A stretch of 64,000 nucleotides of DNA. It comes from Halovenus halobia. GTDB lineage: Archaea; Halobacteriota; Halobacteria; Halobacteriales; Haloarculaceae. The DNA is taken from positions 1 to 64,000 of the forward strand of contig NZ_JBLKOA010000007.1 in assembly GCF_051414135.1 (NCBI RefSeq), in the 5' to 3' direction. Below, piece by piece: positions 25,116 to 32,288 of the stretch. The notes under the pieces are model-generated. The model did no database searches. It was not told the origin of the DNA and was given only the letters and a program-made list of their open reading frames with translations. Numbering within the stretch: the first letter of the stretch is position 1; the number at the start of each line of letters is the position of its first letter. The position numbers were made by a program, and so were the translations under genes.

Positions 25116-25800
25116 TCTCAGAGGCGGGAAGGGTGCACTCGTATCCAACGTACGGCCAGAGCGCCTCAAACGCCCGCTCGAACCGACGGAGTTCGCTCAG
25201 CCTCGCAATCAGTGGGAGCGAGAACACGAAGAGTCGCGACCCGAGCGAATCGCCGTAGATATCGGTGCTGCAGCTCGATTCGTCGACGGTGATGTACTCG
25301 ACCCTGTGGAACTGCTCGGAGAGGAGTTTGCGGGCACCCACAGGGGACAGCGGGAAAATAAATTTGCGGTAGTAATCGTACTGCTCGGACGAGAGGAGCC
25401 GTCTTGCGACGTGGACGCCAAGCGATTTTGGCGCCATCGAGAGCCACCGCGGCAATCCGTGAGGACGGTTCAGTCCCAGTCTATTTGGGAAAGAAACCAG
25501 GCTGACGCCGTCCGGTTTGAGTACTCTAGCCACCTCTCGAAGTAACGACTGGCGCCCGTCGACGTGTTCGAGAACCTGATTCATGATGACATAGTCGACG
25601 GAGTCGTCCTGGAATGGGAGCCTTCGTCCGTCTGCATGTATGTACGATGTGCGCTCTGATTGTAAGGGATAGTTTAATTCAAGATCGACCCCAATAGTAG
25701 TGCCTGGAATGTTACGAAGATGTTTACCGTCTTTTGTCCCAATATCTACAATTAAGTCGTTTGAGTCTGCCAACCGTTCTACACGGCGGTAGATTAACAT
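25102..25800 (-). CDS. Class I SAM-dependent methyltransferase
   Basis: Protein of 232 aa. DLIVDIGTKDGKHLRNIPG is motif I (SAM-binding glycine loop), IGVDLELNYPL the acidic ribose contact, SYIHADGRRLPFQDDSVDYV motif II/III, and ILEHVDG-type sequence (NQVLEHVDGRQSLL) with EVARVLKPDGVSLVSFPN completes the Rossmann core. This is the methyltransferase type 11 layout. It closes the right side of the island and overlaps the convergent GT4 gene by 14 bases. It probably O-methylates a sugar of the surface glycan, consistent with methylated sugars in haloarchaeal glycans, but the substrate is inferred. Confidence 0.86.
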   Translation of the reverse strand: MLIYRRVERLADSNDLIVDIGTKDGKHLRNIPGTTIGVDLELNYPLQSERTSYIHADGRRLPFQDDSVDYVIMNQVLEHVDGRQSLLREVARVLKPDGVSLVSFPNRLGLNRPHGLPRWLSMAPKSLGVHVARRLLSSEQYDYYRKFIFPLSPVGARKLLSEQFHRVEYITVDESSCSTDIYGDSLGSRLFVFSLPLIARLSELRRFERAFEALWPYVGYECTLPASETTAR

Positions 25801-26089
25801 GTGGTTCGCATGAGTAATAGCTGCTATGCAATTTATATGCTACGAAGAACTAATCGGTTACGGAGTGTCAGATAACGATAACCACCCGAAATTCTGTTCA
25901 TAACCATATAGCAGACGAATAGCTACTTGGATATTTGGTATTAATCTTATTTTATACGTTACTACTATTTATTTCCACACAGAGCGTCAATTTTGCTACG
26001 ACACTGAAGACTATTTCAAAAGCTGGTCAGTCCAACTGCCGACGACCTCGTTCAGAGTTTGCATGTACTCGACTCGCCCTCAACACTGT

Positions 26090-26317
26090 TTATGATCCAG
26101 ACAGGTGGTGGGCGGCCAGCGCGAGGTTGGGGTGGGCCTCGGGGTCAACGATGTCAGAGTTGAGCGCGTCGCTCCCAAATACTAACAGTGTCATGCTTGG
26201 TCGTGGCCAACCAGCCTCGTAATAGATTTCGGCTACCCGCGAGATACCGCGTGCTCCTTGTGACAGCAACGGGATGGGAAAGTCCGGCGCTACTGAATAC
26301 GGGACGCATATGCAGAA
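26090..26317 (-). pseudogene. C-terminal remnant of an unidentified haloarchaeal protein
   Basis: An open frame of about 75 codons runs from a TAG at 26318-26320 to a TAA at 26090-26092. It has haloarchaeal codon texture: PIPLLSQGARGISRVAEIYY, EAGWPRPSMTLLVFGSD, and VDPEAHPNLALAAHHLSGS at the end. No start codon precedes the conserved-looking part, so the 5' end is missing. The family is not recognised. Its upstream end coincides with a copy of a dispersed repeat, as if the gene had been cut there by an insertion or deletion. Confidence 0.45.
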
Positions 26318-26481
26318 CTAAAACCCACTAATCCTGGATTATCCGATAGTTCCAAGATATGCAGACAATCAATTCGGCTAGAAAGCATTGTTCAGTCTTT
26401 TCTAATACTCCTTCAGCCAAACATTTGGATGTTCGAGTCATATACAACAATAATATGGAACAGTTATTGAATTCGTGTTAG

Positions 26482-26649
26482 AGTCAAGCTCTCTCACGCG
26501 ACAGGCAAGGCACTTGGTCCGATGCATGTCCCGAATGTGGAGAGTCGTCACTCCAGGGTACTGTCCGCTGTATTGATTGTACGGAACCCTGTGGTCTACT
26601 TGGTCCCGGGACAGGGCTGATACTAAGCACCGCCGCATTAATCCCCTGA
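26482..26649 (+). pseudogene. Remnant with zinc-ribbon motif
   Basis: The open frame between a TAG (26479-26481) and a TGA (26647-26649) encodes SDACPECGESSLQGTVRCID followed by CTEPCG, a pair of CxxC motifs as in small haloarchaeal zinc ribbons. There is no plausible start codon and no promoter. It is read as the tail of a lost gene. The family is not assignable. Confidence 0.35.
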
Positions 26650-26925
26650 GACGTTGAAAAAGACGAGCTTGTGTAGAACCCGTCTTCTACGCCCGGTACG
26701 CCGTTTGTGACAGTAACAAAAAAAGAACCGTTGGTTTTTGAGAGAGACAGCACTCATCTATCTCCACTGCTCCGTGTTGCTGAACTGAGATTCGACCAGA
26801 ATTGGAGAGCCTGCTCACTCCCCATCCTCTGGGCAGGTTCGCGCTGACGAGCAGAGATTGCTAGGCCCGGAGCTGTGGACACGAAGCAGAACAGCCTTGA
26901 TTAGCGCCACGAGCTTACGAGACGT

Positions 26926-27261
26926 ATGGCAAACAGATTCGTCCGCGCCCGCCCCGTCCAGGAGCGGCTGCCAGAGCTTCGCGAACGGCTCAACAGCGGC
27001 GAAATTGAGAGTTTCGAGCCATTTGGGAGTGCCATGACCCGAGCCCTGAACCGGGCGCGGTTCGACCCGGAGACTGGCGAAGCGGTCTGGATCGAGGAAG
27101 ACTACTGCTCGCCGCCGCTGGCGATGGAACGCGCCGAGGTGCTGGACGACTACTTCGAGGCTCTCACTGTCGTGGAGGAGGACATCGACGAGGCCGCTGG
27201 GTGGCGCCAGATTGATGACCTGCCGGGGCTGTGGGAGCAGACAATCGAGGGCACCGCGTAA
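26926..27261 (+). CDS. Hypothetical haloarchaeal protein
   Basis: Acidic 111-aa protein, no family recognised. It starts MANRFVRARPVQERLPELRE, contains EIESFEPFGSAMTRALNRAR, a Trp-containing strand GEAVWIEEDYCSPPLAMER and a helical end. The composition is that of a soluble haloarchaeal protein with alternating helix and strand. It is followed after 89 bases by an NTF2-like gene in the same direction, but that one has its own TATA box. Codon use and acidity make it a real gene. Confidence 0.72.
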   Translation: MANRFVRARPVQERLPELRERLNSGEIESFEPFGSAMTRALNRARFDPETGEAVWIEEDYCSPPLAMERAEVLDDYFEALTVVEEDIDEAAGWRQIDDLPGLWEQTIEGTA

Positions 27262-27319
27262 CAAGGCAGTTTGACCTCCGTTCCACGGCTGAACGGTGTC
27301 ACTGCTGGCGATGGCCGCA

Positions 27320-27329
27320 GAAATATATC
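27320..27329 (+). promoter_or_regulatory. TATA box for the NTF2-like gene
   Basis: GAAATATATC is centred about 27 bases upstream of the ATG at 27351, which supports that start over an in-frame extension further upstream. Confidence 0.55.
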
Positions 27330-27350
27330 GCAGAAACTCGTTGTTTCCCT

Positions 27351-27746
27351 ATGGACTTCGAGAAGAGAATCCGGGCGTATTACGCCGCTCTCCGTACTGG
27401 TGAGCCCCTCGGTGAGTTCTTTGCCGACGATGACTCCGTGGTGAAGTTCGGCATCTCCGACCGACTCGCCGGCGGAGGTGCAATTCGAGACGGACTTAGA
27501 ACACAGACAGAACGGACGACCGACTGGGTCGTCGACAGTCAGAAGCTCATCGTATACGACGGTGGCGAGTACGCGGGGTTCAGCGACGAGGTTCGACTCG
27601 CGTGGACCGACACGGTCGAAGGTGAGTGCTACGAGTTCGACACGCGGTGGAGCGGGACGCTCGAACGGAGAGGCGACGGGTCCGCAAGCGCGGAGTCGCC
27701 AGTGTTTGTGGGAATGCACGTCAGCACGGCGCGAGCGTTTCGCTGA
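27351..27746 (+). CDS. SnoaL/NTF2-like family protein
   Basis: Protein of 131 aa with the cone-shaped NTF2-like layout: an N-terminal helix (FEKRIRAYYAALRTGEPLGE), FFADDDSVVKFGISD, a helix with repeated strand pairs (KLIVYDGGEYAGFSDEVRLA), CYEFDTRWSGTLERR, and a final strand FVGMHVSTARAF. Members bind small ligands or act as hydrolases/isomerases. The substrate is not predictable. The start is fixed by the TATA box at 27320-27329. The longer in-frame ORF upstream is not used. Fourteen bases downstream lies a broken small gene. Confidence 0.75.
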   Translation: MDFEKRIRAYYAALRTGEPLGEFFADDDSVVKFGISDRLAGGGAIRDGLRTQTERTTDWVVDSQKLIVYDGGEYAGFSDEVRLAWTDTVEGECYEFDTRWSGTLERRGDGSASAESPVFVGMHVSTARAFR

Positions 27747-27760
27747 GCCCTGATAGCCGA

Positions 27761-27964
27761 ATGAGCAAGGTGGCGGCCGGCGATGTCGTCGCACGTGTCG
27801 TCCCATTGGACGGCAACCCCGAGTAAGAGGTCGAACTGGCCATTGACCACGACGGCTGGATTACACATCGGTATCCTGGCGCGACAGCCTACGAGAACGC
27901 GCCGGTGGCCTCCTTCGCCGTCGAAGATGACGGCGATGTGGTCGGGACTCCTGACGACGACTAA
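27761..27964 (+). pseudogene. Small gene interrupted by an in-frame TAA
   Basis: One continuous frame of 68 codons reads MSKVAAGDVVARVVPLDGNP, then a TAA at 27824-27826, then EVELAIDHDGWITHRYPGAT and on to VVGTPDDD before the terminal TAA at 27962-27964. Both halves are in the same frame with haloarchaeal codon texture, so a single nonsense change seems to have broken a gene of about 67 aa. The family is not recognised. No start codon follows the stop that would rescue the second half. Confidence 0.6.
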
Positions 27965-28051
27965 AACGGACGAGAACTGGTTCTGTGAAAATAATAGATT
28001 TCGGCTTTTGTACGCGGCGTCTGGAGCCGAGAGTACTACCGGACTGCCTCG

Positions 28052-28288
28052 TCAGGTTTTCCAGTCAATTTCGATCCTGACAGTCTCCCGGTTCCCCCGG
28101 AATCGTGACTGTTTCTCGACGACATCGATTCGGTAATCCAGTATCTCCGGTGGGGTAAGTGCCACGTCCTTGTTGCCGACACGGACAGTCGTGTTTTCAC
28201 CTGACCGGAGTTCGTCCGCAAGGTCAGTCAGTCGCTTGGCGACAGCGTCTCTGTCGAGGTTCTCAGTGCTCGTTGTTTGGTCCGCCAT
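28052..28288 (-). CDS. Amphi-Trp domain-containing protein
   Basis: Protein of 78 aa. It contains RDAVAKRLTDLADELRSGEN, a strand pair VRVGNKDVALTPPEILDYRI and ends ETVRIEIDWKT, the Trp-ended amphipathic strand that gives the family its name. The function of the family is unknown; it is common in haloarchaea and methanogens. The start MADQTT at 28288 is chosen because the in-frame sequence upstream is low-complexity and tRNA-repeat-derived. A second amphi-Trp domain is encoded at 61206-61700. Confidence 0.82.
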   Translation of the reverse strand: MADQTTSTENLDRDAVAKRLTDLADELRSGENTTVRVGNKDVALTPPEILDYRIDVVEKQSRFRGNRETVRIEIDWKT

Positions 28289-28377
28289 ACAATAGTAAAA
28301 GGACCGTCCGGTGGTTGTTATGGGTGACTTACGACGGCTGAATTGAGGGATTTCACTCTTTGGCGTTGTTCGGGGTA

Positions 28378-28614
28378 GTGGGCTCGGAGGGATTATGAAC
28401 CGCGAGGACTCGCTCCGCTCGTCCTCTGGGTTCAAATCCGCCTCACGTGACGGACTTACGGCTCACCGTATGGTTCGCCGAAAGTAAGTGGGCTCGGAGG
28501 GATTGTGAACCTCGGTCACTCCGCTTCGCTCCGTTCCCTGGTTCAAATCCCTCCGCGGTCCAGATTTCACTCCTCGCTAGCGCTCGGAGAGAAAGTAGTG
28601 GGCTCGGAGGGATT
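28378..28614. repeat. Three copies of the tRNA-Trp 3' end at exact 110-bp spacing
   Basis: GTGGGCTCGGAGGGATT occurs at 28378, 28488 and 28598. The third copy is the real 3' end of tRNA-Trp. The first two are followed by degenerate sequence containing GGTTCAAATCC, a T-arm-like piece in opposite orientation. The intervening bases are only partly alike, and both end in GAAAGTA-type sequence. The pattern fits old tandem duplications or successive integration scars at the tRNA 3' end. Confidence 0.75.
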
Positions 28615-28775
28615 TGAACCCCCGATCGGCTGATATCTCCGGTGTGTGCCTCGGTACTCCAGAGGGTCGTCAACGCGGGTGGTGATCAGCCACCCGCTCG
28701 GTATATCAGCTGGAGTATCGTCCCTGGCACGTAGCCTCTGGAGTCAGCCGCCTTCCCGGACTAGGCCACGAGCCC
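28599..28775 (-). tRNA. tRNA-Trp (anticodon CCA) with 103-nt intron
   Basis: Exon 1 is 28775-28738, exon 2 is 28634-28599. The acceptor stem GGGCUCG pairs with CGAGCCC, discriminator A. The anticodon stem GCUGA/UCAGC encloses loop CUCCAGA with CCA at 34-36. The T arm is GGGGG/GAGGG-type closing UUCAAAU. The intron sits between positions 37 and 38, the canonical archaeal site, as in other haloarchaeal tRNA-Trp genes. CCA is not encoded. Confidence 0.95.
28635..28737 (-). ncRNA. tRNA-Trp intron, box C/D 2'-O-methylation guide RNA
   Basis: The 103-nt intron carries two guides that obey the five-base rule. CCUCUGGAGUA lies just before a CCGA box and pairs with the anticodon region so that the fifth base faces C34. 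AGCUGAUAUA lies before another CCGA box and pairs with AUAUCAGC so that the fifth base faces U39. A hairpin (GCGGGUGG...CCACCCGC) separates the halves, followed by a C'-like UUGACGA. Both D-type boxes are CCGA, not the usual CUGA. Haloarchaeal tRNA-Trp introns are known to guide Cm34 and Um39 in this way. Confidence 0.85.
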
Positions 28776-28821
28776 GCACGCACACATTGGGTGATTCCTC
28801 CTAAAGGGATTTCGGTTACAG

Positions 28822-29049
28822 TCAGTCTCGGTCGGTCTCTGCCCAATCGCAGTTCTGGCACTTCCAGCCCGTGACGAACTCCATCGCTGACGGCATATAT
28901 CCGACTTCGAGGACGTCGCCGCCACAGTCGGGACACTCGCGGTCGGCGTCGGCAATGGGTTCGGCGTCCATCACGTCGTCGCCTTCGATGAGTTCCGCGA
29001 GTTTGTTGGGCGTGACCATACGACCCTGCACGACACGATTGTCAGCCAT
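28822..29049 (-). CDS. DUF5795 family zinc-ribbon protein
   Basis: Protein of 75 aa. N-terminal MADNRVVQGRMVTPNKLAEL is followed by an acidic helix and one zinc ribbon: RECPDCGGDVLEVGYMPSA then GWKCQNCDWAE. It matches the haloarchaeal DUF5795 family, function unknown, and lies 44 bases downstream of the DUF5794 gene on the same strand, a pairing usual in the group. The start at 29049 is preferred over an in-frame ATG at 29103, which falls in the DUF5794 coding region. Confidence 0.85.
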   Translation of the reverse strand: MADNRVVQGRMVTPNKLAELIEGDDVMDAEPIADADRECPDCGGDVLEVGYMPSAMEFVTGWKCQNCDWAETDRD

Positions 29050-29093
29050 ATCGGTATCTGGCGCTGGCGGTCCTAAGTGGTATCGCTCCTGCT

Positions 29094-29999
29094 CTACAGC
29101 CACGGCAACCGAGGCTGGTCCTCGGGCTCTGGTTCTGGGTCAGGCGCCTGGGTCTGCTCGCTGGGGTCCGACCGCCCGTCGGTTTCCAGCGCCGCCTCCT
29201 GTCCGCCGTCGGACATCGCTGCGGTGATATCGATATCGTCGGGATGGTAGACCGCGTCGCGTTCCTGTGCGCGGTTTGGGTCGAACGCCAGCAGTGCCGT
29301 CACCGCAAGCACGAGCAGGGCAACGGGTGCCTCGCTGGGGAGAATCCCGATAATTGACAGCGAGAGGACACCCAGCGCGACCGCACTCCCGAATCGGAAG
29401 CGGTCAAGTTCGACCGCGTTGCGCAGCCATGGGCTGGACAGCGCCAGCGTTAGCGCGAAAGCAACACCAACGCCAGCGGCGGCCATTGCGCGAGCAATCA
29501 GTTCCAGGTCGGTCTGGATAGTTAGCGAGATACCGGATGGTGACAGACTCGCCACGAGACCGAGGGCAATAATGACCGCTGGCCCTGGGAGATACTCGCC
29601 AACGCGGGAACTGGCAGTCGAGGCCGCAACCGAGAGAATGACCAGTGCCGCGAAGCGCTCGAAGATAGCGATGTTCAGCATCGTCTCGAGCGTCGGGGCC
29701 AGCGCTGCCTGAATCCCCGCGGCGGCGACCAGACCAACCCCAACAATTGATACGATTTTGGCCTGCTCACGTGGGCTCTCGTCCATCTCTGCGAGGATGA
29801 CTGCAACCATTGCACTCCCGCCGAACACCAGCAAGCCAACCTGAACGATGCCGGCAATCGTCTCGAGTGCGCCACCGAGGATGAGCGCGACGAACACACC
29901 GTCGACTAGCGGCAGCGCCATCACGAGCACGAGCAGTCGAGTCGAACTGCTTACCCACTGCTCGACGTTGAGTGCGCGCGGGTGTCTGGAGCTACTCAT
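29094..29999 (-). CDS. DUF5794 family integral membrane protein
   Basis: Protein of 301 aa with about seven hydrophobic segments between residues 20 and 245 (for example LLVLVMALPLVDGVFVALIL, MVAVILAEMDESPREQAKIV as a connecting loop, and IGILPSEAPVALLVLAVTAL). The C-terminal 55 residues are hydrophilic and acidic with Pro-Glu repeats and lie in the cytoplasm or outside. It matches the haloarchaeal DUF5794 family; no activity is known. It is the first gene of a pair with the DUF5795 zinc-ribbon gene. A GC-rich structured segment lies directly upstream (30003-30085). Confidence 0.85.
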   Translation of the reverse strand: MSSSRHPRALNVEQWVSSSTRLLVLVMALPLVDGVFVALILGGALETIAGIVQVGLLVFGGSAMVAVILAEMDESPREQAKIVSIVGVGLVAAAGIQAALAPTLETMLNIAIFERFAALVILSVAASTASSRVGEYLPGPAVIIALGLVASLSPSGISLTIQTDLELIARAMAAAGVGVAFALTLALSSPWLRNAVELDRFRFGSAVALGVLSLSIIGILPSEAPVALLVLAVTALLAFDPNRAQERDAVYHPDDIDITAAMSDGGQEAALETDGRSDPSEQTQAPDPEPEPEDQPRLPWL

Positions 30000-30002
30000 A
30001 CA

Positions 30003-30085
30003 CGAAGGCGGGCCCTCACCCGTGGCCCGGACCGCGGGTACTCGCTGCCCCGGGTGCTGACCCCGGGACGCGCTCGCCTGCCCTC
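30003..30085. ncRNA. GC-rich, fold-prone segment, candidate structured RNA or leader
   Basis: About 80 bases, far richer in G+C than the surroundings, contain GGGCC-ctcacccgt-GGCCC, CCCGGG-tgctgac-CCCGGG and an outer pairing of GGCGAGC with GCCCGCC on the minus strand. It has no T-loop, so it is not a tRNA. It could be the leader of the DUF5794 mRNA or an independent RNA such as an H/ACA guide. Strand is undecided. The remaining bases 30086-30457 contain no supported gene. Confidence 0.35.
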
Positions 30086-30457
30086 ATGCGAGTGCCAGTT
30101 GGGCCAAAAATTCGACCACTCCGTTGTGAAATTACGTCCCAGTGTAAATGTCTTCGCGTCGCTGGTCGGGAAACTCGTCTGCTGAACGCTCCCTCCGCTA
30201 GTGGGACGAACGGAGTCCATGGATCATTATACTATATTATTGGTTAAAGTGATTGCGTGAGAAGCGGACACACACGCCACGAATCGGCGTCGAGGGTTGG
30301 CAATCGTTCCCCGACTCCGGAAGTTTGTGCACATCTCTGTACAAATCACCCCAGAATGCAGCAACAGTGAGAGCCCGTCACGCGGTCGAAACGGCAGGAA
30401 ACCCTGTACAGGAGTCCATCTCGCAACGTTTTTGAGCGCCGCCATCCGACGGCTTAC

Positions 30458-31942
30458 ATGGCGAACACTTCCGAGCCTTTCTCAGAGAAACTGCGAGTTC
30501 CGGAGGCGTTGACCTTCGATGACGTGCTCCTCCGTCCAAAGAAGAGTGCAATCGAACCCGACGAAGCAGACACAACAACACGAGTTTCGACGAACGTCCG
30601 GCTGAACATTCCGGTCCTTTCGGCAGCGATGGATACCGTCACCGAGAGCGACATGGCCATCGAGATGGCCCGACACGGCGGACTCGGCGTCCTGCACCGA
30701 AATATGGACCTCGACGGGATGGTTGCCGAAATCGAACGCGTCAAACAGGCCGACGAACTCATCATCCGCGATGTCGTCACGGCGTCACCCGAACAGACGG
30801 TCCGAGAGGTCGACCAGATGATGAGCGAAGCCGGTGTTTCCGGCGCTCCGGTCGTTGACGACCACGACGCCGTCCTCGGAATCATCTCCGGGACAGACAT
30901 CCGGCCGTACCTCGAAGTTGGCGAGCGCGACGAAGTGCGCGAAGCGATGACTGACGAGGTCATCACCGCCGGCGAAGATGTCTCGCCGCGAGAAGCGCTC
31001 GAACTCATGTACGAGCACAAAATCGAGCGCGTCCCAATCGTCGACGAGGACAACCACCTCACCGGCCTGATGACGATGGCCGGCATCCTCCAGCGCCGAG
31101 AGTACGACCGCGCTGTCCGTGACCACAACGGCCACCTGCGTGTCGGCGCAGCGGTTGGCCCATTCGAGACCGACCGCGCTCAGGCCGCCGACGAGGCTGG
31201 CGCAGACATCCTGTTCATCGACTGCGCGCACGCACACAACTCGAACGTCATCGAGAGCGCCCGGGAAATCAAGTCCCAGGTCGAGGCCGACGTCGTCGTC
31301 GGCAACATCGGCACCCGCGAGGCTGCCGAAGATGTCATCGACTTCGCCGACGGCGTGAAGGTCGGTATTGGGCCGGGCTCAATCTGTACGACACGAGTCG
31401 TCACTGGCTCTGGGATGCCCCAGATTAGCGCCATCGCACAGGTCGCGGATGTAGCCAGCCAGCACGACGTGCCGGTCATCGCCGATGGCGGAATCCGATA
31501 CTCCGGTGACGCAATCAAGGCTGTCGCGGCGGGCGCAGACGCCGTCATGATGGGGTCGTACTTCGCGGGGACCGACGAGGCGCCCGGTCGCGTCATCACG
31601 ATGCAGGGCAAGAAATACAAGCAGTACCGCGGGATGGGCAGCGTCGGTGCGATGCAATCCGGCGGCGGCGACCGGTACCTCAAGGACGACGACGATGACG
31701 AGGAGTTCGTCCCCGAGGGTGTCGAGGCCGCAACGCCGTACAAGGGCACACTCGAATCCGAACTCCGCCAGCTCGTCGGCGGGATGCAGTCCGGGATGGG
31801 CTACGTCGGCGCGGAGTCAATTGCAGTGTTCAAGGAGCGCTCGGAGTTCGTTCGCGTCTCCTCTGCTGGCCAGCAGGAGAGTCACCCACACGACGTTGTG
31901 ATTACTGACGAAGCACCGAACTACAGCCCCGACGGCGACTGA
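30458..31942 (+). CDS. guaB: IMP dehydrogenase
   Basis: NAD-dependent oxidation of IMP to XMP, the committed step to GMP (494 aa). The TIM barrel is split by two CBS domains (about residues 100-215, with RDVVTASPEQTVREVDQMMS and IERVPIVDEDNHLTGLM). The catalytic loop is GIGPGSICTTRVVTGSGMPQ, with the active-site Cys in SICTTR. GGIRYSGDAIKAVAAGADAV and MGSVGAMQSG (flap and phosphate site) are present. CBS domains suggest allosteric control by adenine/guanine nucleotides. The A/T block at about 30427-30437 is a suitable TATA box. purA, the adenine-branch counterpart, is 23 kb downstream. Confidence 0.97.
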   Translation: MANTSEPFSEKLRVPEALTFDDVLLRPKKSAIEPDEADTTTRVSTNVRLNIPVLSAAMDTVTESDMAIEMARHGGLGVLHRNMDLDGMVAEIERVKQADELIIRDVVTASPEQTVREVDQMMSEAGVSGAPVVDDHDAVLGIISGTDIRPYLEVGERDEVREAMTDEVITAGEDVSPREALELMYEHKIERVPIVDEDNHLTGLMTMAGILQRREYDRAVRDHNGHLRVGAAVGPFETDRAQAADEAGADILFIDCAHAHNSNVIESAREIKSQVEADVVVGNIGTREAAEDVIDFADGVKVGIGPGSICTTRVVTGSGMPQISAIAQVADVASQHDVPVIADGGIRYSGDAIKAVAAGADAVMMGSYFAGTDEAPGRVITMQGKKYKQYRGMGSVGAMQSGGGDRYLKDDDDDEEFVPEGVEAATPYKGTLESELRQLVGGMQSGMGYVGAESIAVFKERSEFVRVSSAGQQESHPHDVVITDEAPNYSPDGD

Positions 31943-32288
31943 TCACTAGATTTTCTCGTAGTAGGCTTTGTTGAAGCCCTCGCACGTTGGTAGGTTTCAC
32001 CAGTTCTGCTGAATACAGGGGGCGTATCTTGTACAAAGATCCCAACGCACAAAGCGGTAGTCCACACTACTCGGACAACTTCTCAAGGAACTCCGGGAAT
32101 GGCTAAGGCCAGAAGCAATGTCCGCTACAGCGTTTCGCAGTCATAGTTTGGATACATTTCAGTAATCAGATAGTCCAACTGACATATTTTAAAAAGGTAC
32201 TGAATCTCGATCAACTCCGTGAATCGGAGAGACCACATTGTATATGATGCTCGCTGTTCCCGAAACTGATCACTGTCGATGCTACGGA
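31943..32288. other. Gene-free gap with a degenerate element remnant
   Basis: About 346 bases between guaB and the chemotaxis transducer. 31985-32045 carries a copy of the dispersed repeat (TTCTGCTGAATACAGGGGGC core). On the minus strand the neighbouring bases can be read as a short tail ending GFNKAYYEKI and a stop near 31950, as of a lost gene. Nothing else is supported. Confidence 0.4.

Larger units (their letters stand above)
25801..26925. other. Decayed, A/T-rich intergenic stretch right of the glycan island
   Basis: About 1.1 kb without an intact gene. 25801-26080 is rich in A+T with no codon texture. 26090-26317 (minus) and 26482-26649 (plus) hold protein remnants, listed separately. 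Members of a dispersed short repeat occur at 26260-26313 and, more distantly, 26671-26717. 26750-26925 shows nothing supportable. The stretch looks like the scar of deleted or degraded mobile DNA. Confidence 0.55.

Noticed and set aside
10536..25800. CRISPR array or cas genes in the accessory region
   Set aside because: No regularly spaced 28-37 bp repeats and no Cas motifs anywhere in the window.
28378..28560. Two further tRNA genes suggested by tRNA-like ends
   Set aside because: Only the 3' end and an inverted T-arm piece are present; no acceptor 5' strand, D arm or anticodon arm.
30003..30085. Possible tRNA in the GC-rich block
   Set aside because: Acceptor-like pairing exists but there is no T loop (GTTCRA) and no anticodon arm on either strand.
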